Below the pieces are notes generated by a model, which worked only from the letters and a program-made list of their open reading frames with translations, had not been told where the DNA came from and ran no database searches. From NCBI GenBank assembly GCA_022801735.1, contig JAAWSW010000006.1, positions 1 through 28,100 of the forward strand: a DNA stretch of 28,100 bases, given 5' to 3'. This DNA comes from Bacilli bacterium. Lineage in GTDB: Bacteria; Bacillota_I; Bacilli_A; RF39; UBA660. Position 1 is the first letter of the stretch. Each line of letters opens with the position of its first letter. A program made the position numbers and the translations under genes. Below are positions 5,968 through 13,596 of this stretch, piece after piece.

Positions 5968-7758
5968 ATGGCTTATAAAATCGGTGAAAAAATCAATATA
6001 AAAAAGCCAAAGCAAGAAAACAAATATGAATCAGCATTAAAAGATATTGTTGAAATATTAAAATCAAAGCAAGGTAAATATGCTGAGACAGATAAATTAG
6101 ATGTAGCAAACATGTCTTTACAAGTTTTAGAATCGTGGTTTATAGAAGAACCTCGTAAAGCGTGTTTGTTTGGAAAAAACAAAATTATTCCAGTGTTAGA
6201 AAAAACAGTCGAAAAGTCATCAGTTAATTTAATGGGTGACTTCTTTGACTTGTATAAAAGATTATATGCTTTTTGTGCTAGACGTGATTTTGAATGCTTT
6301 ATTGATTATATGGAATGGGATATGCCTAAAAAGGTATATGCTAATAGGCGAGATGTTTTAGGTTCATATGTATGGGCATTAGATGAATCAGCATTTAATC
6401 CTAATTTGGAATATATTGTAGCCTCATTCGCTCCATCAATGGGTAAATCATATATAGCGAATTTATATTCGGCGTGGGGAATCGGAATGAATACAAGTAA
6501 TTCTGTTCTTCGTTTATCATATTCTGATGAATTAGTACTTGGATTTAGCCGTACTATAAAATCATATATAAGTGACCCTAAGTTTGCTGAAATATTTCCT
6601 TCATTTAGTTTATATAATGGAAAGCCTTTTGATGTTGAAAGAGAATCGGACTGGAAAATAAAGAATGCACAAGTCGCTAAATCTAATCATATTGCTCGTA
6701 CTCGTTTTGGTTCAACAACAGGAGAACGTGCTTCGTTTGCTGAAGTTTTTGATGATATGACTAAAGGTGCACAAGAAGCCAATAATGTTACAATACACCA
6801 GCAACTGTATGATAGTTGGAATACAGAATGGTTTAATAGACGTACAGAAGACCCTGTTACTTATGTGTTTGTAGGGACACAATGGTCCCCAGAAGATATA
6901 TTAAATAGAATAATAGACGATAGAGAAGCAGTATCACCTTTAAAACCACACCCTAAATTCAAATACACATGGATAAGTGAAGATAGTTCTACAGTAGTTA
7001 TACGTGTTCCTATGTTGGATGAAAATAATAAGACAACTTGTCCTATTGTTTATCCTCAGACAAAAGCAGAACAAATAAAAAAGACAACCGATGAGTTTTT
7101 ATTCAGTTGTGTATATCAACAGAATCCAATCGCACCAACAGGGCGTGAATTTGCAGATGAATTATTACTTCATTTTGAAGAACTCCCTTTGCATGAAGAT
7201 GGTAGTCCTGCATATTCAAACGGTAGTTATGCAGTATTAGACCCTGCCAGAAAGGGTAAAGATAATGTTGCTATGCCTATTCATAAACATGGTGATAATG
7301 ATTTTTATTATATGATAGATTGTATCTTTAAACAAAAACCTATGACAGATTTATATGATGAAATTGTAGATAAAATTATTGAACATGATGTTGTAGATTT
7401 TGTTATAGAAAACAACACAGATACTTCATTAAAACCACTAATAGAAATGAAACTTCATGAACGTGGATACTTCAATTGTGTAATTAGAGAAAAATATAAT
7501 ACAGTTAACAAGGAACAACGTATCAAAGATAATAGGGGTATCGTTAGAAGTAGAATTAAATTTAAAAAGAAAAATAAATACTTACCTAATAGTGATTATG
7601 GTAGATATATGAAGAACCTAAACGAATATTCATTTGATTATCCATCTAAACACGATGACGCACCAGATGCTTCTTCAATGATGGCTAGTGAAATAATTAT
7701 AGGTAAAGGAAATTATAGTAAACCTATACCTATAAATAGAAGAGAGTATGGCATTTAA
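5968..7758 (+). CDS. terL: Terminase large subunit
   Basis: This gene encodes 596 residues, the motor and nuclease that packages DNA through the portal. The ATPase has Walker A at residues 155-161 (APSMGKS, K160), Walker B at 259-263 (EVFDD) and a coupling motif near 300-306 (VFVGTQW). The nuclease has D425 (LDPA), E481 (VIENN) and the HDDAPDA motif at 562-568. The Walker B plus DDAPD pattern fits the Terminase_6C/TIGR01630 branch. The protein is longer than many relatives because about 110 residues precede the ATPase core. No clear small subunit precedes it. The start has AAAGGAA upstream. Bases 6006-6017, near the 5' end, are complementary to the linker of the predicted small RNA that follows the gene. 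Confidence 0.93.
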   Translation: MAYKIGEKINIKKPKQENKYESALKDIVEILKSKQGKYAETDKLDVANMSLQVLESWFIEEPRKACLFGKNKIIPVLEKTVEKSSVNLMGDFFDLYKRLYAFCARRDFECFIDYMEWDMPKKVYANRRDVLGSYVWALDESAFNPNLEYIVASFAPSMGKSYIANLYSAWGIGMNTSNSVLRLSYSDELVLGFSRTIKSYISDPKFAEIFPSFSLYNGKPFDVERESDWKIKNAQVAKSNHIARTRFGSTTGERASFAEVFDDMTKGAQEANNVTIHQQLYDSWNTEWFNRRTEDPVTYVFVGTQWSPEDILNRIIDDREAVSPLKPHPKFKYTWISEDSSTVVIRVPMLDENNKTTCPIVYPQTKAEQIKKTTDEFLFSCVYQQNPIAPTGREFADELLLHFEELPLHEDGSPAYSNGSYAVLDPARKGKDNVAMPIHKHGDNDFYYMIDCIFKQKPMTDLYDEIVDKIIEHDVVDFVIENNTDTSLKPLIEMKLHERGYFNCVIREKYNTVNKEQRIKDNRGIVRSRIKFKKKNKYLPNSDYGRYMKNLNEYSFDYPSKHDDAPDASSMMASEIIIGKGNYSKPIPINRREYGI

Positions 7759-7800
7759 ATAAAAAAATGAAAAAAGTTGCTAAAAAGGTACATCCAGCCC

Positions 7801-7829
7801 TTGACAAGCGAACTTTTGTATGGTATAAC
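7801..7829 (+). promoter_or_regulatory. Strong sigma-70/SigA-type promoter between terminase and portal genes
   Basis: The sequence shows a perfect -35 box TTGACA (7801-7806), a 17-base spacer and a -10 box TATAAC (7824-7829) preceded by TGG, which is an extended -10 element. Transcription would begin near 7834-7837. It is one of the best promoter matches in the window and lies in a 196-base gap with no gene. It would drive the hairpin-rich element and terminator directly downstream. Confidence 0.8.
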
Positions 7830-7835
7830 TGGTGA

Positions 7836-7924
7836 GATAGATGTGAAAATTCATATTTATCTTGCTTTGGTGGGAGCATAAGCACTGCAATTTAATTGTA
7901 GAGTTTATGTTCCCATTTTTATTT
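7836..7924 (+). ncRNA. Predicted phage small RNA (about 85-90 nt)
   Basis: From the predicted start near 7836 the transcript would fold at once into hairpin 1 (7836-7861, about 11 pairs including G-U, loop AAAT). A 10-base unpaired linker UUGCUUUGGU (7862-7871) follows, then hairpin 2 (7872-7914, a nearly continuous 20-pair stem with one mismatch and loop TTA) and a T-rich tail. A consensus promoter, two stable hairpins and an intrinsic terminator are the usual anatomy of a bacterial small RNA. The linker with flanking bases is complementary to 6006-6017 in the terminase mRNA (12 contiguous pairs, one G-U) and to 14254-14264 in the tail chaperone mRNA (11 Watson-Crick pairs). It matches no RNA family that I know. 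An attenuator leader for the portal gene is the main alternative. Confidence 0.65.
7872..7924 (+). terminator. Intrinsic terminator of the small RNA
   Basis: The arms GGGAGCATAA (7872-7881) and TTATGTTCCC (7905-7914) pair, and an inner stem CTGCAAT/ATTGTAG (with one G-U) closes a TTA loop. The tract TTTTTATTT follows at 7916-7924. There is no matching T-run on the other strand, so it acts on plus-strand transcripts. If fully efficient it would also separate terminase from portal mRNA, so read-through or antitermination during the late phase is expected. Confidence 0.75.
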
Positions 7925-7954
7925 GGTTAAAAATAGGGTAATGATGGAGTTTTA

Positions 7955-9427
7955 ATGAAAAGAAGATATTGTCATGGCAGAAAAGTTTTATATGCTTCAT
8001 ATACGCAAAATGATTTAAATAAAGAAGTCATTACTGAAATTTTAAATAAAGTATTTCCTTTACATTTATCTAATAAAGCAGATATTCAGTATTTAGAAGA
8101 TGAATATACAGGAATACAAGAAATTCTTTTAAAAGAAAATATAGTAAGACCAGAAATTAATAATGTTGTGGTTGAAAACTACGCTTTCTTTATGACTGAA
8201 TTTAAGAAAAGTTATGTATTTAGTAAACCAGTTAAATATGTACAGGTTGGTGAAACAGTAAGTGATGAAATATCTGTTTTAAATAAATATATGACTTTTA
8301 ACAGAAAGCATCGTAAAGATGTAGATTTGGCAGAAAGCCTTTATAATAACGGAATTGCACATAGATTAGTACTTCCTAGTAAAAACAAAAAAGTACCTTT
8401 TGAAATTACTAATTTAAACAGTAAAAATACATTCATTGTTTATGAAAGGGCTACTGGAAATAAACCTTTATTTGGCGTTACCTATTATGCTTATAAAGAA
8501 AATAATGCGTGGGCTTATAGAGGTAGTCTTTATACAGAAACTGAATATTATGAATTTACTTTTTCATTAGGTCGTGTAGAAGATATTGGAAATCCAATAC
8601 CACACATTTTAGGTAAGATTCCAATTATTGAATACCACTTAAATAAATCTCGTTTAGGAATCGTTGAAGTATCTATGTCAATGAGAAATGCTTTAAATAA
8701 GATAGCCTCAGGCGATATGGACGGATTAGAACAAGCAATTCAAGCGTTAGTAGTATTTGTTAATAACGACATTGATGCTAAAACATTTAAAGAATTAATG
8801 GATTTGGGAGCAGTTAAGGTTAAAACGGAAAACCCAACAACTCCTGCTGATGTCAAGTTGTTAATAAATAATTTAGACCATTCCAATACAAATATTTTCT
8901 ATTCAAGAACACTTAGTAACATGCTTAATATAATTGGTATTCCTATACCTTCAACTAAAACAAGCGGTGGTGACACTGGTGAAGCAAGACAACTAGGTGA
9001 TGGTTGGACTATGGCTGACCTTCGTGCAGATCAAGATGAATTAATGTTTAAAGATGGAGAATTTCAAATGCTTGAATTAGTTTTAAGTATTTGTAAGAAG
9101 AATCCTAATTGTGAGATTACTTCTTTAGAACCAGAGGAAGTTGAGGCAAAATTTGAACGTAATAAATCAGATAACTTACTTGTTAAAACACAATCATTAG
9201 TTAATTTAATGAATGCAAAAGTATCACCAAAATCAGCATTTAGTGCAGTTGGATTATTTAGTGATGCTAATGCTGTGGTTGAAGAGAGTAAAGATTTTTT
9301 TGGAGATAGTTGGTGGAATGCTACTTCTTCAAAAGAAAATTTTACAGAAAATCAATTTGGTAAAACTGATGAAAATGATGTAAATAACAAACAAGATGAA
9401 AATAATACCCAACAGGCACAAGCCTAG
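7955..9427 (+). CDS. Portal protein, SPP1 gp6 family
   Basis: This gene encodes 490 residues. The N-terminal text ADIQYLEDEYTGIQEIL...VRPEINNVVVENYAFFMTEFKKSYVF is the typical start of SPP1-type portal proteins (Phage_prot_Gp6), which form the twelve-subunit ring through which DNA enters and leaves the capsid. The helical crown and stem region and a glutamine- and asparagine-rich tail follow. The ATG at 7955 has ATGGAG upstream. The gene follows the small-RNA region and precedes the tRNA genes. A minor head protein of the SPP1 gp7/MuF type, which usually follows the portal gene, is missing here. Confidence 0.9.
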   Translation: MKRRYCHGRKVLYASYTQNDLNKEVITEILNKVFPLHLSNKADIQYLEDEYTGIQEILLKENIVRPEINNVVVENYAFFMTEFKKSYVFSKPVKYVQVGETVSDEISVLNKYMTFNRKHRKDVDLAESLYNNGIAHRLVLPSKNKKVPFEITNLNSKNTFIVYERATGNKPLFGVTYYAYKENNAWAYRGSLYTETEYYEFTFSLGRVEDIGNPIPHILGKIPIIEYHLNKSRLGIVEVSMSMRNALNKIASGDMDGLEQAIQALVVFVNNDIDAKTFKELMDLGAVKVKTENPTTPADVKLLINNLDHSNTNIFYSRTLSNMLNIIGIPIPSTKTSGGDTGEARQLGDGWTMADLRADQDELMFKDGEFQMLELVLSICKKNPNCEITSLEPEEVEAKFERNKSDNLLVKTQSLVNLMNAKVSPKSAFSAVGLFSDANAVVEESKDFFGDSWWNATSSKENFTENQFGKTDENDVNNKQDENNTQQAQA

Positions 9428-9437
9428 AGGGTTATAT

Positions 9438-9512
9438 ATGTTGATAGTGTAATTGGTAGCACATCGGTCTCCAAAACCGTTAGTCTTAGTTCGAGTCTAA
9501 GTCGACATGCCA
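9438..9512 (+). tRNA. tRNA-Trp (anticodon CCA)
   Basis: A full cloverleaf can be drawn: acceptor ATGTTGA/TCGACAT (one G-T pair), D stem GTGT/GCAC with loop AATTGGTA, anticodon stem TCGGT/ACCGT (outermost pair T-T), anticodon loop CTCCAAA with CCA at 9471-9473, T arm CTTAG-TTCGAGT-CTAAG, discriminator G and an encoded CCA end. The weak outer anticodon pair is the only irregularity. It lies in the gap between portal and scaffold genes, in the late operon. Confidence 0.93.
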
Positions 9513-9515
9513 TAT

Positions 9516-9592
9516 CTAGCGTTGGTCTAACTTGGTATGACACTGCATTTGGGATGCAGGGACTAGAGGTTCAAATCCTTTACGCTAGACCA
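9516..9592 (+). tRNA. tRNA-Pro (anticodon UGG)
   Basis: The cloverleaf has acceptor CTAGCGT/ACGCTAG, D stem GTCT/TGAC (three pairs plus a T-T mismatch), anticodon stem CTGCA/TGCAG, anticodon loop TTTGGGA with TGG at 9550-9552, T arm AGAGG-TTCAAAT-CCTTT, discriminator A and an encoded CCA. It starts three bases after the tRNA-Trp ends, so both probably come from one precursor processed out of the late transcript. Confidence 0.93.
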
Positions 9593-9600
9593 TATCTACT

Positions 9601-9716
9601 TTAATAGGTAACGCTATTAAAATAGACCGAATAAATAGTCAACTCTATATGCTGAGTATAAATGCAAATGCTTATTTGACCCACGAACGTCAATAAACTC
9701 GTAGTTAAGCATAGAA
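9601..9716 (+). other. Folded non-coding element after the tRNA pair
   Basis: No gene fits here. A perfect 7-pair hairpin TTAATAG-GTAACG-CTATTAA covers 9601-9620. Further on, TTATTTGAC (9672-9680) pairs with GTCAATAA (9689-9696) around loop CCACGAAC with one bulge. GAGTATA (9654-9660) can pair with TAAACTC (9694-9700, one mismatch) around it, and TCTATATGCT (9644-9653) can pair with AGCATAGA (9708-9715) outside that. The last arm ends just before the scaffold gene's ribosome binding site. It may be a decayed third tRNA, a processing element or a leader controlling the scaffold gene. Confidence 0.4.
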
Positions 9717-9724
9717 AGGTTTTA

Positions 9725-10330
9725 ATGAAAGACAGAATTGAAGAAATATTAAATGATGAAACTATTGTAGATGTTAAGGATAGAGTGGATGCTATCGCGA
9801 AAGTAATACCACTATTTACAGTCCCTAAAGATAAATACAATGATTTATCAATAAGACTTCAAAACGTTGAAACGGAAAAAACAGATTTAAAAACACAATT
9901 TGATGAATTGCAAAAACAGCACTTATCTGCTGAAGAATTACAAGAAGCAAAAATCAAAGAACTCGAAAAACGTGAAGCACAAATCGCAAAGTTAGAGAGC
10001 GAAACTGCTATATCTAAAATCTTAGCCGAAAATGGTATTAGTGAAGATAATTACGGAGAAGAGTATAAAGGAATCGTTGCAGATTTAATTGGAGCAGACC
10101 AAAATGAATCAATTAGAAAAGCAAATAGTTTTGTAGGCATTTTAGCCAAACAAAAAGAAACAGTTGAAAAAGAAACAACAACAAAATTATTAAACAACAC
10201 ACCAACTCCTAATTCAGGGGCTGGAGAAGAAGAGAGAATAACAAAAGAAGACTTAGACAATATGACGTATTCTGAAGAAATGGCTTTTGCTAATGAAAAC
10301 CCAGAATTATACGCAGAACTAAGTCAATAA
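9725..10330 (+). CDS. Capsid scaffolding protein
   Basis: This gene encodes 201 residues, rich in glutamate and lysine, with a long coiled coil at about residues 40-100 and a basic-acidic tail. Size, composition and position between portal and major capsid genes are those of the SPP1 gp11-like or DUF4355-like scaffolds of Gram-positive siphoviruses, which guide procapsid assembly and are then released. No protease motif is seen and there is no separate prohead protease gene nearby, so removal without cleavage is likely. AGAAAGG precedes the ATG. Confidence 0.8.
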   Translation: MKDRIEEILNDETIVDVKDRVDAIAKVIPLFTVPKDKYNDLSIRLQNVETEKTDLKTQFDELQKQHLSAEELQEAKIKELEKREAQIAKLESETAISKILAENGISEDNYGEEYKGIVADLIGADQNESIRKANSFVGILAKQKETVEKETTTKLLNNTPTPNSGAGEEERITKEDLDNMTYSEEMAFANENPELYAELSQ

Positions 10331-10342
10331 TAGGAGATTTTA

Positions 10343-11362
10343 ATGCCAAGAATGTTTGATGAGAAAACATTTAATGGAGAAGTATTTCAAAAATATGTAA
10401 AAAGAGTACCTAAGCATAGAACTAACGAACTTTTAAAAAGTGGTGTTTTAGCACCAAATCAAGAATTAGCAACTAGATTACCAGACCAAGTAGGTGGTAA
10501 CTATATAGTAGAACCAATGACTGGATTAATTGGTGGTAAAGCGTTAAATTATGATGGTAAAACAGACATTGTTTGTGATAGCACTGATACTTTTACTCAA
10601 GGTAAAATTGTTGTAGGTAGAGCAAAAGGTTGGGTTGAAAAAGACTTTTCAGCAGATATTACTGGGAAAGACTTTATGGATAACGTTGCAGAACAAGTTG
10701 CAGGATATTGGGAAGATATTGACCAAGATACTATAATTGCTATCTTAAAAGGAATCTTTGCAATGGACGACACAGTTGCTCCAGAATTTGCTACAAAACA
10801 CACTTATGAAGTTGATGGCAAATTTGAAGTAACAACTTTAAATTCAGCGACTAACCAAGCGTTAGGACAAAATAAGAAATTAATTAAAATGATTATTATG
10901 CACTCTGATGTTGCTACTAACCTTGAAAATTTACAACTTTTAGAATATTTAAAATATACCGACAAAGATGGTATCACAAGAGATTTAGAAATCGCTACTT
11001 TAAATGGTAGATTAGTAATCATAGATGACAATATGCCAGTTGATGAAACAACAGGTGTTTATACAACTTATGCTTTGGGTAAAGGTGCTATAGAATATAC
11101 AGATTGTGGTGTTTATAAAGCATATGCAATGGTACGTGATGAAAAGAAAAACGGTGGGCAAACTGAATTAATTTCTAAACAAAGAAAATTATTCGCACCA
11201 ATGGGAATCTCATTTACAAACGCAAATCTTTTATCACCAGAAGATACTGATTTAGCAAACGGAGCAAACTGGGCTTTAGTTAATAACGGTAAAGAGGGCG
11301 AAAATAAAAAATACTTCAACCATAAATTTATTCCGATTGTACAAATTAAAACAAAAGGATAA
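10343..11362 (+). CDS. Major capsid protein
   Basis: This gene encodes 339 residues. It directly follows the scaffold gene and has a strong ribosome binding site (TAGGAG). The sequence has the features of an HK97-fold coat protein as seen in clostridial and related phages: an N-terminal arm rich in charged residues, a long helical spine (AEQVAGYWEDIDQDTIIAIL), the MHSDVATNL helix, an IATLNGRLVIIDDNMP strand pair and a C-terminal domain with RKLFAPMGISF. It lacks the long N-terminal delta domain found in self-scaffolding coat proteins, in keeping with the separate scaffold. Confidence 0.87.
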   Translation: MPRMFDEKTFNGEVFQKYVKRVPKHRTNELLKSGVLAPNQELATRLPDQVGGNYIVEPMTGLIGGKALNYDGKTDIVCDSTDTFTQGKIVVGRAKGWVEKDFSADITGKDFMDNVAEQVAGYWEDIDQDTIIAILKGIFAMDDTVAPEFATKHTYEVDGKFEVTTLNSATNQALGQNKKLIKMIIMHSDVATNLENLQLLEYLKYTDKDGITRDLEIATLNGRLVIIDDNMPVDETTGVYTTYALGKGAIEYTDCGVYKAYAMVRDEKKNGGQTELISKQRKLFAPMGISFTNANLLSPEDTDLANGANWALVNNGKEGENKKYFNHKFIPIVQIKTKG

Positions 11363-11395
11363 TAGAGATAAAAACGAATTGGAGAAAAGTGTTTA

Positions 11396-11725
11396 ATGAC
11401 AGAAGAACAACAATTACAAAAAATGAGATTGGAGATTCTAGAGGATATTAATGATACATCTAAAGATGACCTATTCAAGTCAAAATTAATAGATGCTAAA
11501 TATATCGCATTAGACACTCTTTATCCATTTAATAAAGAAATAACCGAATTACCTGACAGATATACAAATTGGCAAACGAGATGTGCTATTGAACTTTATA
11601 ATTCAATGGGACAAGAAGGATATATATCATATTCTGAAAATGGTTTATCTTATACAAAGGCTGATGGTTTAATATCAAAGTCATTATTAAATGAATTGAC
11701 ACCAAAAGCAGATGTACCACGATGA
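11396..11725 (+). CDS. Head-tail connector (adaptor) protein
   Basis: This gene encodes 109 residues: a helical bundle followed by ISYSENGLSYTKADGLISKSLLNELTPKA, a motif characteristic of the gp6/gp15-like connector proteins that bind beneath the portal ring. It is the first gene after the capsid gene, the usual place. GGAGAAAAG precedes the ATG. The stop overlaps the next start as ATGA. Confidence 0.8.
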   Translation: MTEEQQLQKMRLEILEDINDTSKDDLFKSKLIDAKYIALDTLYPFNKEITELPDRYTNWQTRCAIELYNSMGQEGYISYSENGLSYTKADGLISKSLLNELTPKADVPR

Positions 11726-12072
11726 GATGGAATAAAACGATTTATATAGCCTCTAAACTAGGCGAAGTTGAAGATGACTATGGAAACATGGTTATAACCT
11801 ATGATAAGCCAATTAAGTATGAATTTAATGTTCAACCCACCTTATCAGAAGTTGAACTTATGGAATTTGGAGAAAAGGCGAGTATGATACAGAAAGCCAT
11901 AATCCCAATAAGGTATAAAGGTATATTTCATGAAAATGATGTAGCATATTTAGATGATGTTACACCAGAAGGCGAGATAAAAAACGGAGCAAACGCTAAT
12001 TATCGTTTATATCCGCCAAGAAACCAAAATAGAGCAATAGCAATATATTTTGAAAGGCTGATAGGAAAATGA
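11722..12072 (+). CDS. Head closure protein
   Basis: This gene encodes 116 residues, mainly beta, beginning MRWNKTIYIASKLGEVEDDYGN. The size, beta-barrel look (YDKPIKYEFNVQPTLSEVELMEFGEKA, later NDVAYLDDVTPEGE) and order after the connector match head-closure/stopper proteins of the SPP1 gp16 or HK97 gp7 type, which seal the packaged head before tail docking. The assignment rests mainly on context and general fold. Both ends overlap neighbours by 4 bases. Confidence 0.72.
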   Translation: MRWNKTIYIASKLGEVEDDYGNMVITYDKPIKYEFNVQPTLSEVELMEFGEKASMIQKAIIPIRYKGIFHENDVAYLDDVTPEGEIKNGANANYRLYPPRNQNRAIAIYFERLIGK

Positions 12073-12239
12073 TAGAAATAACTAATGGAGTTACGAAAGT
12101 TAAAGTTCCTAAAGGTGATTTAGATAGTTTTTTAAAACTTGGTTATAAAACAATCAAAATCAAAAAGACTGAGTCTAAACCTAAAGAGGAAAAGCCTAAA
12201 GTAAATGGCAAAAACACAACTAAATGTAACACTAAGTAA
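12069..12239 (+). CDS. Small protein in the connector cluster (56 aa)
   Basis: This gene encodes 56 residues, begins at an ATGA overlap with the head-closure gene and runs 35 bases into the next gene. The sequence MIEITNGVTKVKVPKGDLDSFLKLGYKTIKI followed by a lysine-rich tail is a pattern I associate with small proteins in head-tail clusters of Gram-positive siphoviruses: short beta region, LxLGY helix, basic tail. Role unknown. Its long overlap with the next gene is unusual for this otherwise tight operon. Confidence 0.6.
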   Translation: MIEITNGVTKVKVPKGDLDSFLKLGYKTIKIKKTESKPKEEKPKVNGKNTTKCNTK

Positions 12240-12696
12240 AGACAGTTTTGGTAACTTAGCAAAACAAGTTACACTTTATAAACAAAGATATAAAACTGGT
12301 GTTGAAAAAGGAATAAAGGAAGCCACGCAAGAGTGTTATGACTTCATATGTAAAAAGATGAAAGAAAATAATCTATCATCTCATATAGGTAATATACAAT
12401 GCGATGTTGAAAATGGAAAAATATCAACAACTGATATAGTTATAATTTTTCATGAGTTTGGTACGGGTATAAAAGGAACTCAGGACGACTGGGCAGATGC
12501 CTTTGCATATACTGTAAATAAAAGTGGAAAAGGCGAAAAAGGCTGGTATTTTCATAATGATAGTAAAGGATATGAGGGTATTACTCATGGTCTCACTGCT
12601 AAACATATTTTCTATCAAGCGTTGTTAGAAACTCAAAAGAAACTTCCAAAAACAATTCAAGTTTCAGTCACTAGGACAATAGGAGATATGTATTGA
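12205..12696 (+). CDS. Tail completion protein, HK97 gp10 family
   Basis: This gene encodes 163 residues. The pattern of an N-terminal helix, a middle with EFGTGI, and a near-end HGLTAKHIFYQALLE helix is characteristic of HK97 gp10-like proteins, which join head connector and tail. Position between head closure and tail terminator agrees. The start lies inside the preceding small gene; AGAGGA is rather far upstream (about 14 bases), so translation may rely on coupling. Confidence 0.82.
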   Translation: MAKTQLNVTLSKDSFGNLAKQVTLYKQRYKTGVEKGIKEATQECYDFICKKMKENNLSSHIGNIQCDVENGKISTTDIVIIFHEFGTGIKGTQDDWADAFAYTVNKSGKGEKGWYFHNDSKGYEGITHGLTAKHIFYQALLETQKKLPKTIQVSVTRTIGDMY

Positions 12697-13127
12697 TGAT
12701 TGACGGAATACAAGGGTTATACGATAAAATTTATCAAGAACTAAAAACATATTTATTAGGAACATCAATATATGAACCTAGCATTTATAAAAAGGAAGTT
12801 GAAAATAAAAAATTTCCGAAAGTGATTGTTAAGCAATTACCAAGAGACAGTTATTTTACCACTTTAAAATATGGTGATGAAATATTTAACTTTGGTCTTG
12901 AAATAAATGTATATGCTATACAAGATGGTGATTTAGCAAGTGCTACTATTGCCGATGAAATAACAAGACATATAGAAACATTTTTTAAAGATGTTTATAG
13001 AATGAGTGTCAACGTTTCTTTAGATATACCAAACGCTGATACATCAGTTTATAGAAACCTAGTTCAATCTAGGTGCAAAGTAGATACGAAATTTAAGGAT
13101 AAGTTAGTTATTTATCCTATAAATTAA
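12696..13127 (+). CDS. Tail terminator protein
   Basis: This gene encodes 143 residues. The ATG at 12696 is preferred to the TTG at 12693, with AGGAG at good spacing; it overlaps the previous stop by one base (TGATG). Its alpha-beta layout (helix, YEPSIYKKEVENKKFPKVIVKQLP strand region, NFGLEINVYAI strand, then a helix with ADEITRHIETFF) resembles gpU-like terminators that cap the tail tube and fix tail length. It lies directly before the tube protein gene, as expected. Confidence 0.75.
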   Translation: MIDGIQGLYDKIYQELKTYLLGTSIYEPSIYKKEVENKKFPKVIVKQLPRDSYFTTLKYGDEIFNFGLEINVYAIQDGDLASATIADEITRHIETFFKDVYRMSVNVSLDIPNADTSVYRNLVQSRCKVDTKFKDKLVIYPIN

Positions 13128-13139
13128 GAAAGGTAATTA

Positions 13140-13574
13140 ATGAACGGAATTACTGCACAAAGTGATGTAGGCATCACATTATATGCTAAAAAGAACGGTA
13201 ATTATGCAGAGTTAATTGAAATTAAAAGTGTTCCAGCAAGTGGACAAGCAGGTGGAACTTTAGAAACAACTACTTTAAAGAGTCCAACTAAAACTTATAT
13301 TCCAGATAGACCAGATAATGGTGATATGGATTACACTTACAATTATACCGAAGCAAATTATACTGCTATTAGTGCTATATGTGATGGTTCTGAACAAGAA
13401 TTATTGGTTAAATACCAAGATGGTTCAGGATTCACTTATAAGGGACAATGTCAAACTTGGATTAATGAGGTATCTGTTGGTTCAGTAGTAGAGGCTACTT
13501 TACATACAGTTCCATCAGTATCACCAGCAATCAAAACAGCAAGTGAAATTACTACATTATTAACAGCAAATTAG
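13140..13574 (+). CDS. Major tail tube protein
   Basis: This gene encodes 144 residues, all-beta, with AGAAAGG before the ATG. Key text is TAQSDVGITLYAKKNG, then ASGQAGGTLETTTLKSPTKTYIPDRPDNGDMDYTYNY, a hallmark of small tail tube proteins of Gram-positive siphoviruses. It forms the stacked rings of the non-contractile tail. Context (tail terminator upstream, frameshifting chaperone pair downstream) supports the call strongly. Confidence 0.88.
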   Translation: MNGITAQSDVGITLYAKKNGNYAELIEIKSVPASGQAGGTLETTTLKSPTKTYIPDRPDNGDMDYTYNYTEANYTAISAICDGSEQELLVKYQDGSGFTYKGQCQTWINEVSVGSVVEATLHTVPSVSPAIKTASEITTLLTAN

Positions 13575-13596
13575 TTTTTAAAAGGGAGATAAATAA

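Noticed and set aside
7767..7835. A 22-codon open frame between terminase and portal genes
   Set aside because: It has no Shine-Dalgarno, overlaps the strong promoter for its whole second half, and matches nothing. The promoter and RNA reading explain the region better.
7955..11362. Hidden minor head protein or prohead protease between portal and capsid genes
   Set aside because: The gap 9428-9724 is filled by two tRNAs and a folded element and contains no long open frame with a ribosome binding site; the scaffold gene shows no protease motif.
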